Origin: Perkinsus olseni
Taxonomy: Eukaryota > Perkinsozoa > Perkinsida > Perkinsidae
Reading direction: 5' to 3'
Assembly: GCA_013115135.1 (NCBI GenBank)
Contig: JABANP010000280.1
Span: forward strand, 1 to 64,000
DNA: 64,000 nucleotides
Shown here: one piece after another, positions 34,624-44,569 of the stretch
How positions within the stretch are numbered: the stretch's first letter is position 1
Layout: each line of letters starts with the position of its first letter
Notes under the pieces: model-generated
What the model saw: the letters and a program-made list of their open reading frames with translations, nothing else
Told to the model about the DNA's origin: nothing
Database searches by the model: none
Made by a program: the position numbers and the translations under genes

Positions 34624-35400
34624 TCCTTCTCGTATCGCTACGATGCTGCTGCTGCCTTTATTGTGATGATGTCTCTGCCTTGAGCACTGTACAATGTAAC
34701 TCCGTCGTGCTGTGGTCTCTAATAGAGGCTCTCTATAGGTCACTTAGTTGATCTACTTACCTTATATGCTTCTCTGCGGTGTACGCAAGTACAGTTCTAT
34801 CTCTAGACGTACTCTGTGCTGTGATGCCAGCCTGGCATTGCCAGGCACAGTTTCAATACCATCTCCGGCACGCACAAGCATCTCGTTATGATTTACTGCA
34901 TTACACGATACCGTTACGGTAATACCGTAAGCTACGACGAATCTTACTCGGTTTTCGTAACGACGAGGCCATTACAGCACTGAACGGGTTGATACCTTTT
35001 TTTAGCATGATATTCCTTACGAGGTAGAGCCTCGCCTTTAAGAGCTCTCATGAGCGTGATCCGGTCAGTGCTAGAGCGCATCTGTAGAGCTCTCCAAGCT
35101 TACAGAGGTTCCCAGAGTTGTTCCAAGACTTTTTCTTATCGAGTCAGGTCTCGTTACTTTGGCATTCTTGTTCTCATAACAATTTCGTCAGCGGTAACAA
35201 CACTGTGGTTCCGACCGCTTGGCGCTACCAGGTCCACTCAGCTCGCCTGCTTCAATCAGAATGTCTCTTAAGCAGACTTCTTTCACTTGAACATGCCAGT
35301 GTTGACTTGCTAATATGGTAATACACCGGATCTTGATAGTGGCGCTGAACAGTAGCCCGGCCCAGGATCAATACAATCGGCCCCTTCAATAGAACCTACG
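34624..35400 (+). repeat. conserved 3' flank of family S cassettes, copy 2
   Basis: Homologous to 22840-23480 (for example GATCCTT..., GCGGTGTACGCAAGT, AACAACACTGTGGTTCCG, AACATGCCAGTGTTGACTTG). It contains one-nucleotide-centre palindromes at 34830-34846 (GCCTGGCA-T-TGCCAGGC) and 34914-34930 (TTACGGTA-A-TACCGTAA). Confidence 0.75.
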
Positions 35401-35698
35401 ACGCCAATGACCCATTGACAATGAGTGATAAAGTTCAAAAGTGCCTTGGTGTAACGCAATAGCAAATGCGCGTGCGAGAAGTAGCCTGATAGCATGTTAG
35501 CTACCGTGAATCAATGGCGCTCCGAATCGAGGCCAGCGGAACTCAAAATGACAGGGTAAAGAAGTCATTTTAGCGGCAGGCCTTAAACAAGGAATTCCGC
35601 AATTCCGCGAATAAGGCCCACAATTTCATGATGAAGGAGATCAAAAGGATACGAAAGGAGTTGCTATTCCTCTTGCGCACTCATACGTCCGCACGAGA

Positions 35699-35743
35699 AG
35701 CATCACAGCAGTTACTGCTGTGATGCTCGCTACTGTAGCGAGC
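35699..35743. repeat. two overlapping perfect hairpins
   Basis: AGCATCACAGCAG-TTA-CTGCTGTGATGCT (35699-35727, 13 bp arms) overlaps GCTCGCTAC-T-GTAGCGAGC (35725-35743, 9 bp arms, one-nucleotide centre). Confidence 0.9.
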
Positions 35744-36079
35744 GCTTCCAGAGATAAATGACACACTTCCCGTTCTGGCACAGACTCCTGCGCGGTAAGT
35801 CAATTTCGGCGACCACAACAACAAAGAATAGAAATGCTTATGCGTGACGCTGAGCGATTTCTCCGACCGCGGGAGTCACCGCCAAAGAGCCGCAATTTAT
35901 AACAGCCCTGGAACTTCTCACTCAACGCATCTGAGATTAGAAAAGGACGCTAATATTTGCGAGGCTTATTCATACCGGGAGGCCAGTGGCCTCGAGGGGT
36001 TACCGAGAGACGTACGGATGGAAGCTGACCAAATGATTGAGCCAGGAGTCGACTCTCTTGAAGAACCTCAAAGTCCAAC

Positions 36080-36830
36080 GACCGTCTACTAGAACATCGG
36101 TTGAAAAGCGCTCCTCATGACCATCCAGGCTGGCTAGCTTCTTGAGTCCCTCTCAGGAGCGTAGACAGCGACGTGTATAGGAGGGTTGCCGGTGACGGGA
36201 TAAAGAGAGCCGTTGATTCTCTCAGCCTCCACCCTCATGTTATGGATGACTTCACATTTCGCGTAGGGATGAGGTCTGATCATCCGCAACCTGAGGTTGC
36301 CAACCTCTTCTGCTGCCATATGAAGTTGGACTTGTACTGGAATGCGACCGATCCTGGAGTACCAAGGATGACGTTGAGGAAGACTCCGGCTCCACTGATA
36401 CCACCGGGGGGCCTCGAAGGAGTACGCTAGTTTGAATTCTTTACTCCACGAATGAAGAACATGCACGTTAACGATTCGATACAGCTCCAGGGGTATGTAG
36501 AGCAGGCCTCCAGCGAGGGCCATTTCGGTGCTATAGAAACGGTTGAAAGTCGAGTGAGGTGAACCTATATCCAGCAACATGCATGTGCTTATTTGCCATA
36601 CAGTATCCGAGTAGGTGGAAGCGGAAGAGCTCACCATTCTTGTAAGAGTAAGCGATGAATAGGCGACGATGTTCAGTACCATAGCAGCTCGATACGATAC
36701 GGCGAATCGCTCCCTTGGTCGGTAGAATCAGTAGATGCTCCATCTCGTTTGAGAAAACCTTTTTGAGGGTAATACCGTCGGCTTGATTGATATCGGTAAT
36801 AATGTGGACCTTGCCGTTATCATGAAACAT
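36080..36830 (-). pseudogene. family P pseudogene, N-terminus missing, frameshifted
   Basis: Two minus-strand frames cover consecutive parts of family P: 36830-about 36560 (HDNGKVHIITDIN..., GTEHRRLFIAYSYKNG) and about 36560-36134 (WSKEFKLAYS, LRMIRPHPYAKCEVIHNMRVEAE, GNPPIHV). They are in different phases, so at least one frameshift separates them, and the conserved 5' cassette and C-terminus are absent or broken. The LTR element at 36982 is inserted just upstream. Confidence 0.75.
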
Positions 36831-36981
36831 CTAGGTATAGGTATTGAATACGAAGCTTTTCGATTGGTGTACAGCTCATTATCTGACTCGCATTATTTTT
36901 CGTGATTCTCTAGCAAAAACGGGGATTTCAGGGTGAAATTTACAATGTATATTCTATTTCTATTTGGCAACTTTTTCGAGC

Positions 36982-37264
36982 TGTAGTGAACCGCCTTTTC
37001 AATGATTGCCTACTGTAATACATTATTGTGGCCGATCTGTCCCCATGGCCTGTATAGGGCAATGATATCTTAGCACTCTCTGTGTATTGTCTCTAGCGTG
37101 AGGCTAGTAGTTACTATTGATACCCACGTTGTAATGTAAGGCTTATCTAAGAAGTATCAAGAGTTTAACCCATTTCCCCTATGTCACAGTTTCCGTCGAG
37201 TTCTAAGGGTGGCGAGCTTCCTGCTGTCTCTAGTGAACGGTTTGGTCAAGCCGGGAACACTATA
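36982..37264 (+). repeat. left long terminal repeat, 283 bp
   Basis: Starts TGTAGTGAACC, ends GGGAACACTATA. It contains the ATG (37181) of the first ORF in its 3' part. Confidence 0.75.
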
Positions 37265-37375
37265 TTGGTACCCGATGCAGGATTTCTTGCTTTTACTGGT
37301 TACGAACACCGACCGATAGGTGGCTCAGTGAATGCGGTACTTCTTCAGCTCGGAGTGAGTTTGCTAAAGCGGTAG
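37181..37375 (+). CDS. short first ORF of the LTR element
   Basis: MSQFPSSSKGGELPAVSS..., starting inside the left LTR and ending at TAG 37373-37375. The next ORF is open in the -1 frame already from about 37261, and its sequence upstream of its ATG (EFAKAVGLDAKLIHM) looks coding, so the two may be one protein joined by a -1 frameshift or by a mutation. No classic slippery heptamer was recognised. Confidence 0.45.
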   Translation: MSQFPSSSKGGELPAVSSERFGQAGNTILVPDAGFLAFTGYEHRPIGGSVNAVLLQLGVSLLKR

Positions 37376-37398
37376 GGCTTGATGCCAAACTCATTCAT

Positions 37399-39378
37399 AT
37401 GTTGAGACCTGAAGAAGTGGAAGCTCTTGGAGCTAAGCTTTTTGGGGAGGATTTGGGCAAACGTTTACAGCTTCGATTCCTGTTTCAGTCGGTTTTGACT
37501 GAGGTTGCTGCCGCTGTTCCTGTCCAAGTAGATATTCCTCATGTTACATCCCGGTTGGACTATGCTCGGTTTTATAGACCTTTTCCTACACCTGGTATTG
37601 GTGGGCAGAGGAAGGATGAATGCGGTTCTAGTATTCATGGTCTATGTTTGGAGCAAGGTGCTGGTGCTGATGATTCTATCAACATCAAATCGGAAGGTAT
37701 GATCTTCACTCTGAATGGTAGCGAAGCTACTGTTGATTCTCCCAGTGTTGATGATGATCTGATCAACGTGGAGGCTTCTCGAGCATCGCAGGAAGGCCGT
37801 ATCCAAGTGGTCTCCGTTGCTGAGAAGCTCATGTCTTCTTCATCATCTGTACACGTCTGTGAAACTGGATGTGTGACTGCTTTACCGTCGACTGCGGTGC
37901 CGACTGTGACTGTAAAAGTTAGTGGTAATATCGTTGGTCAGGGCCTTGACCAAGATCCGTCTGATGCTACTAGAAATTCTGAAGATGTTCCTGCTATATC
38001 TGACATGATATGTGGTAAAAGGCATTGTATGGTGGATGTGGGTTTCCGGCAGAAACCGTCTTGTTCGCCATGGAGTGCGAAAACTGCTGCCTTACCTGAC
38101 GCCGGTGGGCAGGGTACTGTTTCTATCAATGCGGACTTGTGCCGCGCTGCTAAATGTGAGCGAGTATTTAATGACTCTCTAAGTTGGTTCTTTGCTTCTT
38201 CTACGGAGAACGCTGATGAGGAGTCGGTGAAAGTGGTTCAGTTCAAGGTGATTGAAGGCTTGACTCCAAATGTAACAATCGATGGTGAGACCGTGAAGGG
38301 TCGGTCTCTGTATCGGTCTATGCTTCTTGATAGTTTATCGAGTATAGCTGACGACGGTAAGGATCGTGCTGGTGTTGAGGCTAACAACGATATTGTGACG
38401 GTGCAGCCTGGTGGATTCGCAGTAACGACTAGTACTGTGTTGATTGGGCGTGACCATTCTGTAGATTGTGTTATGATGTTTTCTTTGGTGCCTTATTTTG
38501 AGCATCCGAGAGGATGGTATTCGCTGTGTGTTTTGAACGAAGTTGCTGTAGTTGATGAGGGACTTCGACGTGAAGACGGTTCTCTTGCGAATACTGTACA
38601 TAATGTGACGGTTTATAATGTGAAAAGACGTCTTAGGCTGACACTTGATCGCCGAAAGCTTAAGGATGTGTTCTGTAGTTCTCGAGATGACATTCCAGGT
38701 GTGGGTGCTGATCCGATTACTGTATGTAAGGTGGAGGGCTTGGTAGAACGAGTCTTCTTGGTGTCTGTTAATTTGGTTGGTCTGTATGAATCTCAGTTTG
38801 GAAGGCTTGAAGTTTTGGCTACTGTTAATGTGAATGCTGCTTGTGCTGACTTTCAGAGGTTATCTGATATTAAGCCGAAGGAAGAGTGTTTATGTTCCTC
38901 GCACTATGAGTGGTTCTTCTGGAAGCTGTTAGCAAAAGTCCGAGTTTTACAAGCAGGGATGTCTTGTGACCATATACTTCATGTTTTGTGTATGAGGGGG
39001 ATGTATGGTTACATCACGATCAAGCAGCCTGTGTCGTTGTGCGACCTTCTCGGGATTGTAAAGCGGATTGATGCTCTGTGGCAAGGTTTGCCTGCAACAT
39101 TCTCGGGTGAATGGAGCGATCAGCGGGAACGCTCCTGTCTAATTATGTGTTTCTTATCCGTGGTCAACAGGTTTTGGTCACTGGTTCCTCTGGTATTGGT
39201 ATGTACTGGTGTGGTGATGTTGACTACCATGAGAATGTGTGAGATCAGAGGCGTTCTGATGTCTCTATTCGAGGACGCCCTCACCGAATTTTATAAGGTG
39301 ATGATCGTATGGGAGACGGTTTGTCCTCCCAAACTTTTGCGTGGTGAGTCTTGTTTGATGGAGACTGCTAGATCGTGA
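37399..39378 (+). CDS. long ORF of the LTR element (659 aa), gag-like candidate
   Basis: Single open frame of 659 codons from ATG 37399. It begins LRPEEVEALGAKLFGEDLGKRL, a charged helical segment plausible for a capsid-like protein. Then come Ser/Asp-rich and Val-rich regions, a conserved-looking CVMMFSLVPYFEHPRGW and a C-terminal region with two hydrophobic stretches (LVLVCTGVVMLTTM). No zinc knuckle (CCHC), protease, RT, RNase H or integrase motif is visible. Codon use is T-ending and differs from the GC-richer host genes. Its location between the two LTRs suggests an element-encoded protein; function unknown. Confidence 0.6.
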   Translation: MLRPEEVEALGAKLFGEDLGKRLQLRFLFQSVLTEVAAAVPVQVDIPHVTSRLDYARFYRPFPTPGIGGQRKDECGSSIHGLCLEQGAGADDSINIKSEGMIFTLNGSEATVDSPSVDDDLINVEASRASQEGRIQVVSVAEKLMSSSSSVHVCETGCVTALPSTAVPTVTVKVSGNIVGQGLDQDPSDATRNSEDVPAISDMICGKRHCMVDVGFRQKPSCSPWSAKTAALPDAGGQGTVSINADLCRAAKCERVFNDSLSWFFASSTENADEESVKVVQFKVIEGLTPNVTIDGETVKGRSLYRSMLLDSLSSIADDGKDRAGVEANNDIVTVQPGGFAVTTSTVLIGRDHSVDCVMMFSLVPYFEHPRGWYSLCVLNEVAVVDEGLRREDGSLANTVHNVTVYNVKRRLRLTLDRRKLKDVFCSSRDDIPGVGADPITVCKVEGLVERVFLVSVNLVGLYESQFGRLEVLATVNVNAACADFQRLSDIKPKEECLCSSHYEWFFWKLLAKVRVLQAGMSCDHILHVLCMRGMYGYITIKQPVSLCDLLGIVKRIDALWQGLPATFSGEWSDQRERSCLIMCFLSVVNRFWSLVPLVLVCTGVVMLTTMRMCEIRGVLMSLFEDALTEFYKVMIVWETVCPPKLLRGESCLMETARS

Positions 39379-39400
39379 TGATGATAAAGGGGGGTTGTAA

Positions 39401-39683
39401 TGTAGTGAACCGCCTTTTCAATGATTGCCTACTGTAATACATTATTGTGGCCGATCTGTCCCCATGGCCTGTATAGGGCAATGATATCTTAGCACTCTCT
39501 GTGTATTGTCTCTAGCGTGAGGCTAGTAGTTACCATTGATACCCACGTTGTAATGTAAGGCTTATCTAAGAAGTATCAAGAGTTCAACCCATTTCCCCTA
39601 TGTCACAGTTTCCGTCGAGTTCTAAGGGTGGCGAGCTTCCTGCTGTCTCTAGTGAACGGTTTGGTCAAGCCGGGAACACTATA
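39401..39683 (+). repeat. right long terminal repeat, 283 bp
   Basis: Near-identical copy of 36982-37264, preceded by AAAGGGGGG. Confidence 0.75.
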
Positions 39684-39855
39684 AGCTAATTTCCCATTTC
39701 TCGTCTACCACCGCGAGATTGTAGCTGAAACTCATAGGGTATCTATAGTGGGATGCATTGGCATACCCTACCAAGTCTCAGCCCGAAACACGTCTAATTG
39801 AAAAATAAATTCCAAAAAAACGCAATATTCTATTTCAACTTGGAGCCCTGTACTC

Positions 39856-41312
39856 TCAATAACACTCTGTCAATCCATCACCCTGGGTTCTATCATATTG
39901 CATTGGTCATCACTGACCAGTACGATGAGTATGATAGCTCTTCCACCGGCTGCAATGTGGGGATAATTATCGTAAGCCTACTACACCTTTTCCCGACCAA
40001 ATAAAATGTTTTTTCGTGTGATTTAAACCATTTTGATAGCAATTTAGCGGGTGTCATGGGAATTGAAGAATTGTCAACCCAAATTCGTATTGTCACCCAA
40101 ATTAAATTTATGAGCAAATGCGATTTAACACGTGCCATTCTATTTAAATAGATTTTGATCCAATTTCGATATCTAAATCATTCTGCTACTGCGACCTCCT
40201 TCCTGCATCTGGGACATATACTCTGAGCTCATGAAACACGGGGGAGCTCTAAAGCTGTCGCTTCTTTCAACGAGAACCATACTTCAATGATTCGAATTGG
40301 AGGAGCGCTGCCACGTGCGAGATGCCGGAGCTGCTCTATGAATTATAGTATATACCATATCGCATGTTACCCTCAGCGAATGTTGTGCCTTAGAAGGCCG
40401 ACGCCATTGGCGTGGATCATAATGAGGCAACAGATACGCCATGAAAATTTCACGACGAGGCACGCAATGAACAACGAGGATGCGCGCAGCTTCGCGCGCT
40501 CCCTTCAATTTGACAACTCCTGCATAATATTTCAAATTGCATGGAAACTGAGATTTAATTTGCGTGACACGAGTTTTTTAAATTTGCTAAGGTATTTGAA
40601 GTGGATGAAAACTGTTTTAAAATGAAATTAGGTTTTCCATACTCTTTTAAATCAAATGAAAAAACATTTTATTTGCTGGGGAAAAGGTGTAGAAGCCGTA
40701 AGGAGTGCGAGGAGACTTTGGCTCGACCATTTAATGCGAATTTTCCAGAGTATTGTGGGACTTCTTGGCTTCCTAATCCTCAACGACTGCCTGTTCAATA
40801 CATCACTTATTTGAGGACCTGTAGCGAGGCTCTCACTCGAGCTAGGGGAAGTATACGCTCAGGACGTTCTACTCTTCATGAAACGGATGAGGTTCGTGCT
40901 ACGGCCGTCCCCACAGGCGGGAGTGATCCATCAGTTGAGCACTTTTGATACTCATCATCATTTCTTTACTTCAACAATGATCCCAATGCCTCGCTCTGTA
41001 TGAAGTTACTTTTCGTCCTTATGGCTGAATGCTATTATCAGACTTGATCTGACGATGATGATCGTGAAGTGATGTGTGTTTCGAGCAATTGCAACGAGTT
41101 CGTGTTCTGTTCACGCAAGAGTAATGTCTGGATGAAATGATACTGGATCAAATAAAAAAACCCATGGAAACGGTGGATGCCTCATGGTCGAAACCGTCAC
41201 GCTGGTTGGAATTATACTGGACGAATTTATACTGGACGCACAGAGATGGACGAGTTGCACCTTTGGGTGAGATGACCACTGGACGAATTTATACTGGATC
41301 AGTTGAGATACA
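39856..41312 (+). mobile_element. Mutator-like (MULE) remnant, copy 2, interrupted by a MITE
   Basis: Homologous, in inverted orientation, to 32044-32830. The left part (39856-39983) encodes LNNTLSIHHPGFYHIALVITDQYDEYD. The frame is cut at 39983 by a 706 bp insertion and resumes at 40692 with RSRKECEETLARPFNANFPEY. It ends with the TGGACGAATTTATACTGG-type units and CTGGATCAGTTGAGATACACC at 41312. Relative to copy 1 there is also a one-codon deletion (RLP-VQY versus RLPDVQY). Confidence 0.55.
39984..40689. mobile_element. 706 bp MITE with TA target duplication
   Basis: Starts CACCTTTTCCC and ends GGGAAAAGGTG. About 44 bp terminal inverted repeats have roughly four mismatches (both contain CAAATAAAATGTTTTTTC). 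It is flanked by TA on both sides (39982-39983 and 40690-40691), while the empty site in the paralogue (minus strand near 32671) reads CCTACTAGAAGCC with a single TA. The TA duplication fits the Tc1/mariner superfamily. No transposase frame inside. Confidence 0.85.
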
Positions 41313-41317
41313 CCCCG

Positions 41318-41366
41318 CTCAAGCTTGTTTCTCGTTCCAGTTCGCTGGTTCGACTCTGAACTGTCC
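41318..41366 (+). pseudogene. captured fragment of a hydrolase-gene exon
   Basis: TTCTCGTTCCAGTTCGCTGG then TTCG.CTCTGAAC closely matches 17428-17460 (exon encoding SSQFAGSALN of the alpha/beta hydrolase gene). The rest of the exon is not present. Confidence 0.6.
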
Positions 41367-41499
41367 CAAAAGGCAGGAGACTGTAGCAAGAAGTATTGGA
41401 TTGCCCTCGGAGGATAATCCTCCTATTCCGCTCGCTCCGCAATTGCAACCACGCTGACGCTTGGCGTGAATATCCAGTGCAGATCGCCAAATCAAATGG

Positions 41500-41865
41500 T
41501 GATATGCGCGACATCCTATAACGGATAATGGCGTGATGCTGCGGCCAATAGCCTTTGTAGAAAATCTCGAGAGAACTGCAGTGACAGTAAATACTTGATC
41601 GTATACGTACGGATAGAAGCGTACCGTCGTACGGTATCGGTACGGATGAGTACGGTAGTTTCAATTCTTCACTTTCAGCCCACTGTAGAAAGCAGACCTT
41701 GACGGCAGACGAAACCCAAGAAGAGGAGGTCGTCAGCGGCAGCCATCGCCAAACCAGGGCGAAGATCGACAGGAAGACCGTTTGGGTCCATTTCGTGGAA
41801 CACCTCCTTGGTCTCCATGGAGTGCTTGAGCAAGCGACGTCGAATATATCGTCCTTGGCTCAAGG
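41500..41865 (-). pseudogene. family P remnant, near-duplicate of 26420-26790
   Basis: Minus-strand METKEVFHEMDPNGLPVDLRPG...MAAADDLLFLGFVCRQG and, in a shifted frame, KLPYSSVPIPYDGTLLSVRI. Same break points as the fragment at 26420-26790, so both derive from one already broken copy. Confidence 0.7.
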
Positions 41866-41944
41866 ACTCCTTGGGAAGCGGGAGTCGTGCTAATCGTCGC
41901 GTTGCTGCAGTGGTTGACGAGTAGGACCTGATCGCGGTGCCATT

Positions 41945-42460
41945 TTGGCTGTCTCTAAACCGAGACTTCTGCTAGGATGTTCCACTGGACCCCGGCATTA
42001 CTGTTAGGGTTGGTAGGAGACCTCCTCCACCCGGGCGTGGACATGCATATAATGTGAGGGAGATGAGGTATCTCATGTTGAAGCTTGCTGGTTGAAGCTT
42101 GCTGGTTGCAGGTGACCATTGAATCTTGATTGATTTTTTGAACAGAAATCGCTCTCCAGCCTCTCCGCAGATCGGCTTCGTTCTTTACTCGCCGAAGGCT
42201 GCTGCCGTGACGAAGCTACCGAGGGCGAGCGATGGGGAGGAAGAGCTTACTGATGAGCATTGCTGCATCATCTGCTTGGTGAGATAAGGCGACTTAAAGG
42301 ATAGTAAGATTTTGGTCAGGGTACGATGAAGGATCCTCCTACAGTTGAAGGGTGTCACCACACCTTTTGTAGTGAATGTTTGGACGCTTGGCTGGAGAAG
42401 AGCGACCGGTGCCCCGTATGCTCATGCCCGGTCACTCTACTGTGTAGGTTGTTATTATGA
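41945..42460 (+). CDS. RING finger protein (C3HC4), copy B
   Basis: Terminal exons 42171-42278 and 42320-42460 (41-nt intron GTGAGATAAG...TGGTCAG), stop TGA 42458-42460. Encodes IGFVLYSPKAAAVTK...CCIICL...GCHHTFCSECLDAW...CPVC, with the eight RING ligands conserved relative to copy A at 19801-20089; a few substitutions (GEE for GE-, S for G in CSEC). The upstream flank (41945-42115) is duplicated too but carries a 16-n tandem duplication (GTTGAAGCTTGCTG twice) in the intron-like segment and TATCTCATG in place of TATCTTAGG, so splicing of the upstream exons may be impaired. The RING exons themselves remain open. Confidence 0.65.
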
Positions 42461-42534
42461 AGGTAGGGAGTTCCTCGATGGTAGTGTTATTGTAATTTCA
42501 GAATCCTGCTGAATGCTGAATGTTCTGCTGAATT

Positions 42535-42859
42535 GCATTCCTCAGTTTATGCCTTCACACGAACTGGTCTCACAGAACTAATGCCTGCGTTGTGATAGTC
42601 CGTGTGAAAGTAGTGGCCCAACGACCAGCACGCTCACACCTGACTGATTGAAGACGCCATGAGTTCAATAGATGCCATATCTCCCAAAAAAGAACAAATG
42701 GCTTCTCCTCCGAAGGCTCCCTTTCCGCGGCCTTCTCGAGCCTCTCGAGTTTTGATCCAGTCACTGCGCAATAGACACATTCTGATCAAGAGTCCGTGAA
42801 ACTCGTACATTGACAGAAAAAGAATGAGGATGAGGCCACCTCGCGGTTACTTCTCAGGA
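42535..42859. repeat. dispersed repeat between RING copy B and family P gene
   Basis: Diverged copy of the blocks at 20159-20240 (CATTCCTCA.T.TATGCCTT.ACACGAACT.GTCTCAC) and of the 23.8 kb block. No gene. Confidence 0.5.
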
Positions 42860-43930
42860 TTACTCATTCACGTACGGATGGAACCGCACCAAATGATAAG
42901 TGCCAAAAACATTGTCCTCACCGTCCACTGATCTGAAATATCCCAACGTCCAACGACCGTCCACTATGATGCGACAGGCAGGAAGCTCTCCTCCACCCAG
43001 ATCGAATTCAGCTAGCTTCCTCAGGTCATCCGCGGAGCGCAGACAACAAGTCCCCCCTTCAGTAGGCTGAAAAAAGTACACAGGAGGGTTGCTGCCTAGG
43101 AGAGGAGTCGGATCACCGTCGATCTCCTCAGCCTCAGTTGTCATATTCTGGATGGCCTCGAACTTGATAAAGGGTTCAGATCTGACAATTCGTAGCTTCA
43201 CTTGGCGGCATTTCCGGACAAGCACAGTCTCACTAGGCCTCTCCGATATATACTGGTACAGGACGTTCACCGATGATGGGGCTGTTGGCCATGCGTGTAG
43301 AAACACTCGTAGTGGCCCTTTAGCCGTCGCAACGGAATAAGCTAGTTTCACCTGCTTGCTCTTAGACCATTGAATATAGTAGACGTCAATGACTCCCGAC
43401 CTCATGCAGGCAATGTAAAGGAAATCTCCGGCGGCGGATAACGAACAACACTGGACATGTCTGTTGGAGAGGGTGTCCAAGTCTACCTCCAAGAAAACAC
43501 GCTTATCAGAGAACGAGTATCCAACTAGTCCGTGGTGAACGATCCGGCCTTGGCCGTGAGAGTAAGAGATGAACAGACGACGATTCTCAGTATCATAGCA
43601 GCATTCGTGGACATCTACTTCATTTATATAGCGACTCGACCAGCAGATACACGCCAGAGCACCGGTGTGGCTTCTAATGATATCGATAGTGCCATTGCTG
43701 CATTGGACATGGTACATTTCACCATCGTCGATGAAAGCGTAGTCGAGGTCTAAAAGGTTCATCATGGTGGGCATCTCCTCACTGGGACCATCCATCCTCA
43801 GTATAGGTGTGCCACAGTAGTCCATAACCTCCCCGACTAACTCCGGGGGCATCACCCTCCCATCACCCCCTCCCTCAACCATCATACAGCGTAGGGCCTC
43901 AACATGTGGCGGTAGTTGGAAGTTGGCCAT
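42860..43930 (-). CDS. family P protein, intact copy 2 (356 aa)
   Basis: Intronless; ATG at 43930 in CACCATGG-like context (MANFQLPPHVEALRC). The first 120 nt differ from the other intact copies at only two positions, both near the start. The body retains the family blocks DYAFIDDGEMYHV, YDTENRRLFISYSHGQG, VIDVYYIQWSKSKQVKLAYS, RIVRSEPFIKFEAIQNM, GSNPPVYFF and LRKLAEFDLG, and ends VRFHPYVNE. It has several more cysteines and a longer insertion (YISERPSETVLVRKCRQ) than copy 1. Predicted soluble, possibly F-box-like plus beta-propeller (inference only). Confidence 0.8.
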   Translation of the reverse strand: MANFQLPPHVEALRCMMVEGGGDGRVMPPELVGEVMDYCGTPILRMDGPSEEMPTMMNLLDLDYAFIDDGEMYHVQCSNGTIDIIRSHTGALACICWSSRYINEVDVHECCYDTENRRLFISYSHGQGRIVHHGLVGYSFSDKRVFLEVDLDTLSNRHVQCCSLSAAGDFLYIACMRSGVIDVYYIQWSKSKQVKLAYSVATAKGPLRVFLHAWPTAPSSVNVLYQYISERPSETVLVRKCRQVKLRIVRSEPFIKFEAIQNMTTEAEEIDGDPTPLLGSNPPVYFFQPTEGGTCCLRSADDLRKLAEFDLGGGELPACRIIVDGRWTLGYFRSVDGEDNVFGTYHLVRFHPYVNE

Positions 43931-44569
43931 GGTGACACGAGGAGGAGGAGACAACACTACTCAGTGTTATGATGAGTCAGCTCGAAGGAAGACACACTTG
44001 TAGGTTGACGGGCCTCCACAAAAAGGATTTCTCCTATTCTGAAGCACACCCGCATTTGGCGAGGCCTTTGAGCCTTGAGATTTCCGATGGTCACAAACTC
44101 ACCGTCGTGACACTCGCTTCCGTAAAGTTAATACAAAAGGGAGTCCACTATGCCACATGAAAGCAGACTAGCAGCGATTCGCCTCGAAGGTAAGAGGCAC
44201 GAGCTACCGTGGCAGTCCTCCGAGGGCTCCACTTCTCCTTATTGCATTTTGTTCGTCACAGGCAGTATGTGTACAAACTCATAAAAACAGCCAACGCTTG
44301 TTGAACTCCCATCCCACGACTAACGGCCGCCCTCCCCCTCTGCTGAAGACGAGCACAACAGCTCGACGTGAAGCCTCAGAAATAGCGTCTTAAAGTAGAC
44401 TATTAAGGATGAACGGCAATACATCACTTCGGTGGTCGAAGTATAATAATCAACAGCCTTCCTCAAGGGGGAGGCCACCTCGTCCTTTACGAACTTATCT
44501 AACCACAGATCAGTGGTTGTACCTGAGTTACGAAAAGTGTGGTATGACCCCGAGGCCGGATGCTCCTGC
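43931..44569. other. intergenic stretch, no gene seen
   Basis: Begins with the conserved 5' flank of family P (GGTGACACGAGGAGGAGGAG then ACTCAGTGT.ATGA on the plus strand). The remainder shows no supported feature. Confidence 0.4.

Larger units (their letters stand above)
36982..39683 (+). mobile_element. LTR-type element (about 2.7 kb) with non-pol ORF
   Basis: Two 283 bp direct repeats (36982-37264 and 39401-39683) differ at only a couple of positions seen and have short inverted ends (TGTAGTG...CACTATA). A purine tract AAAGGGGGG lies just before the right repeat (39386-39394), as expected of a polypurine tract, and TTGGTACCCGATGCAGG follows the left repeat where a tRNA primer site would lie. 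Flanks read AGC before and AGC after, a possible short target duplication. No YxDD, integrase DDE or RNase H motif was seen, so this is a non-autonomous (gag-only or TR-GAG-like) element. Near-identical repeats imply recent insertion. Confidence 0.7.

Noticed and set aside
37399..39378. Reverse transcriptase or integrase in the LTR-element ORF
   Set aside because: No YxDD-type, DDE/HHCC or RNase H residues could be found on reading the full ORF.
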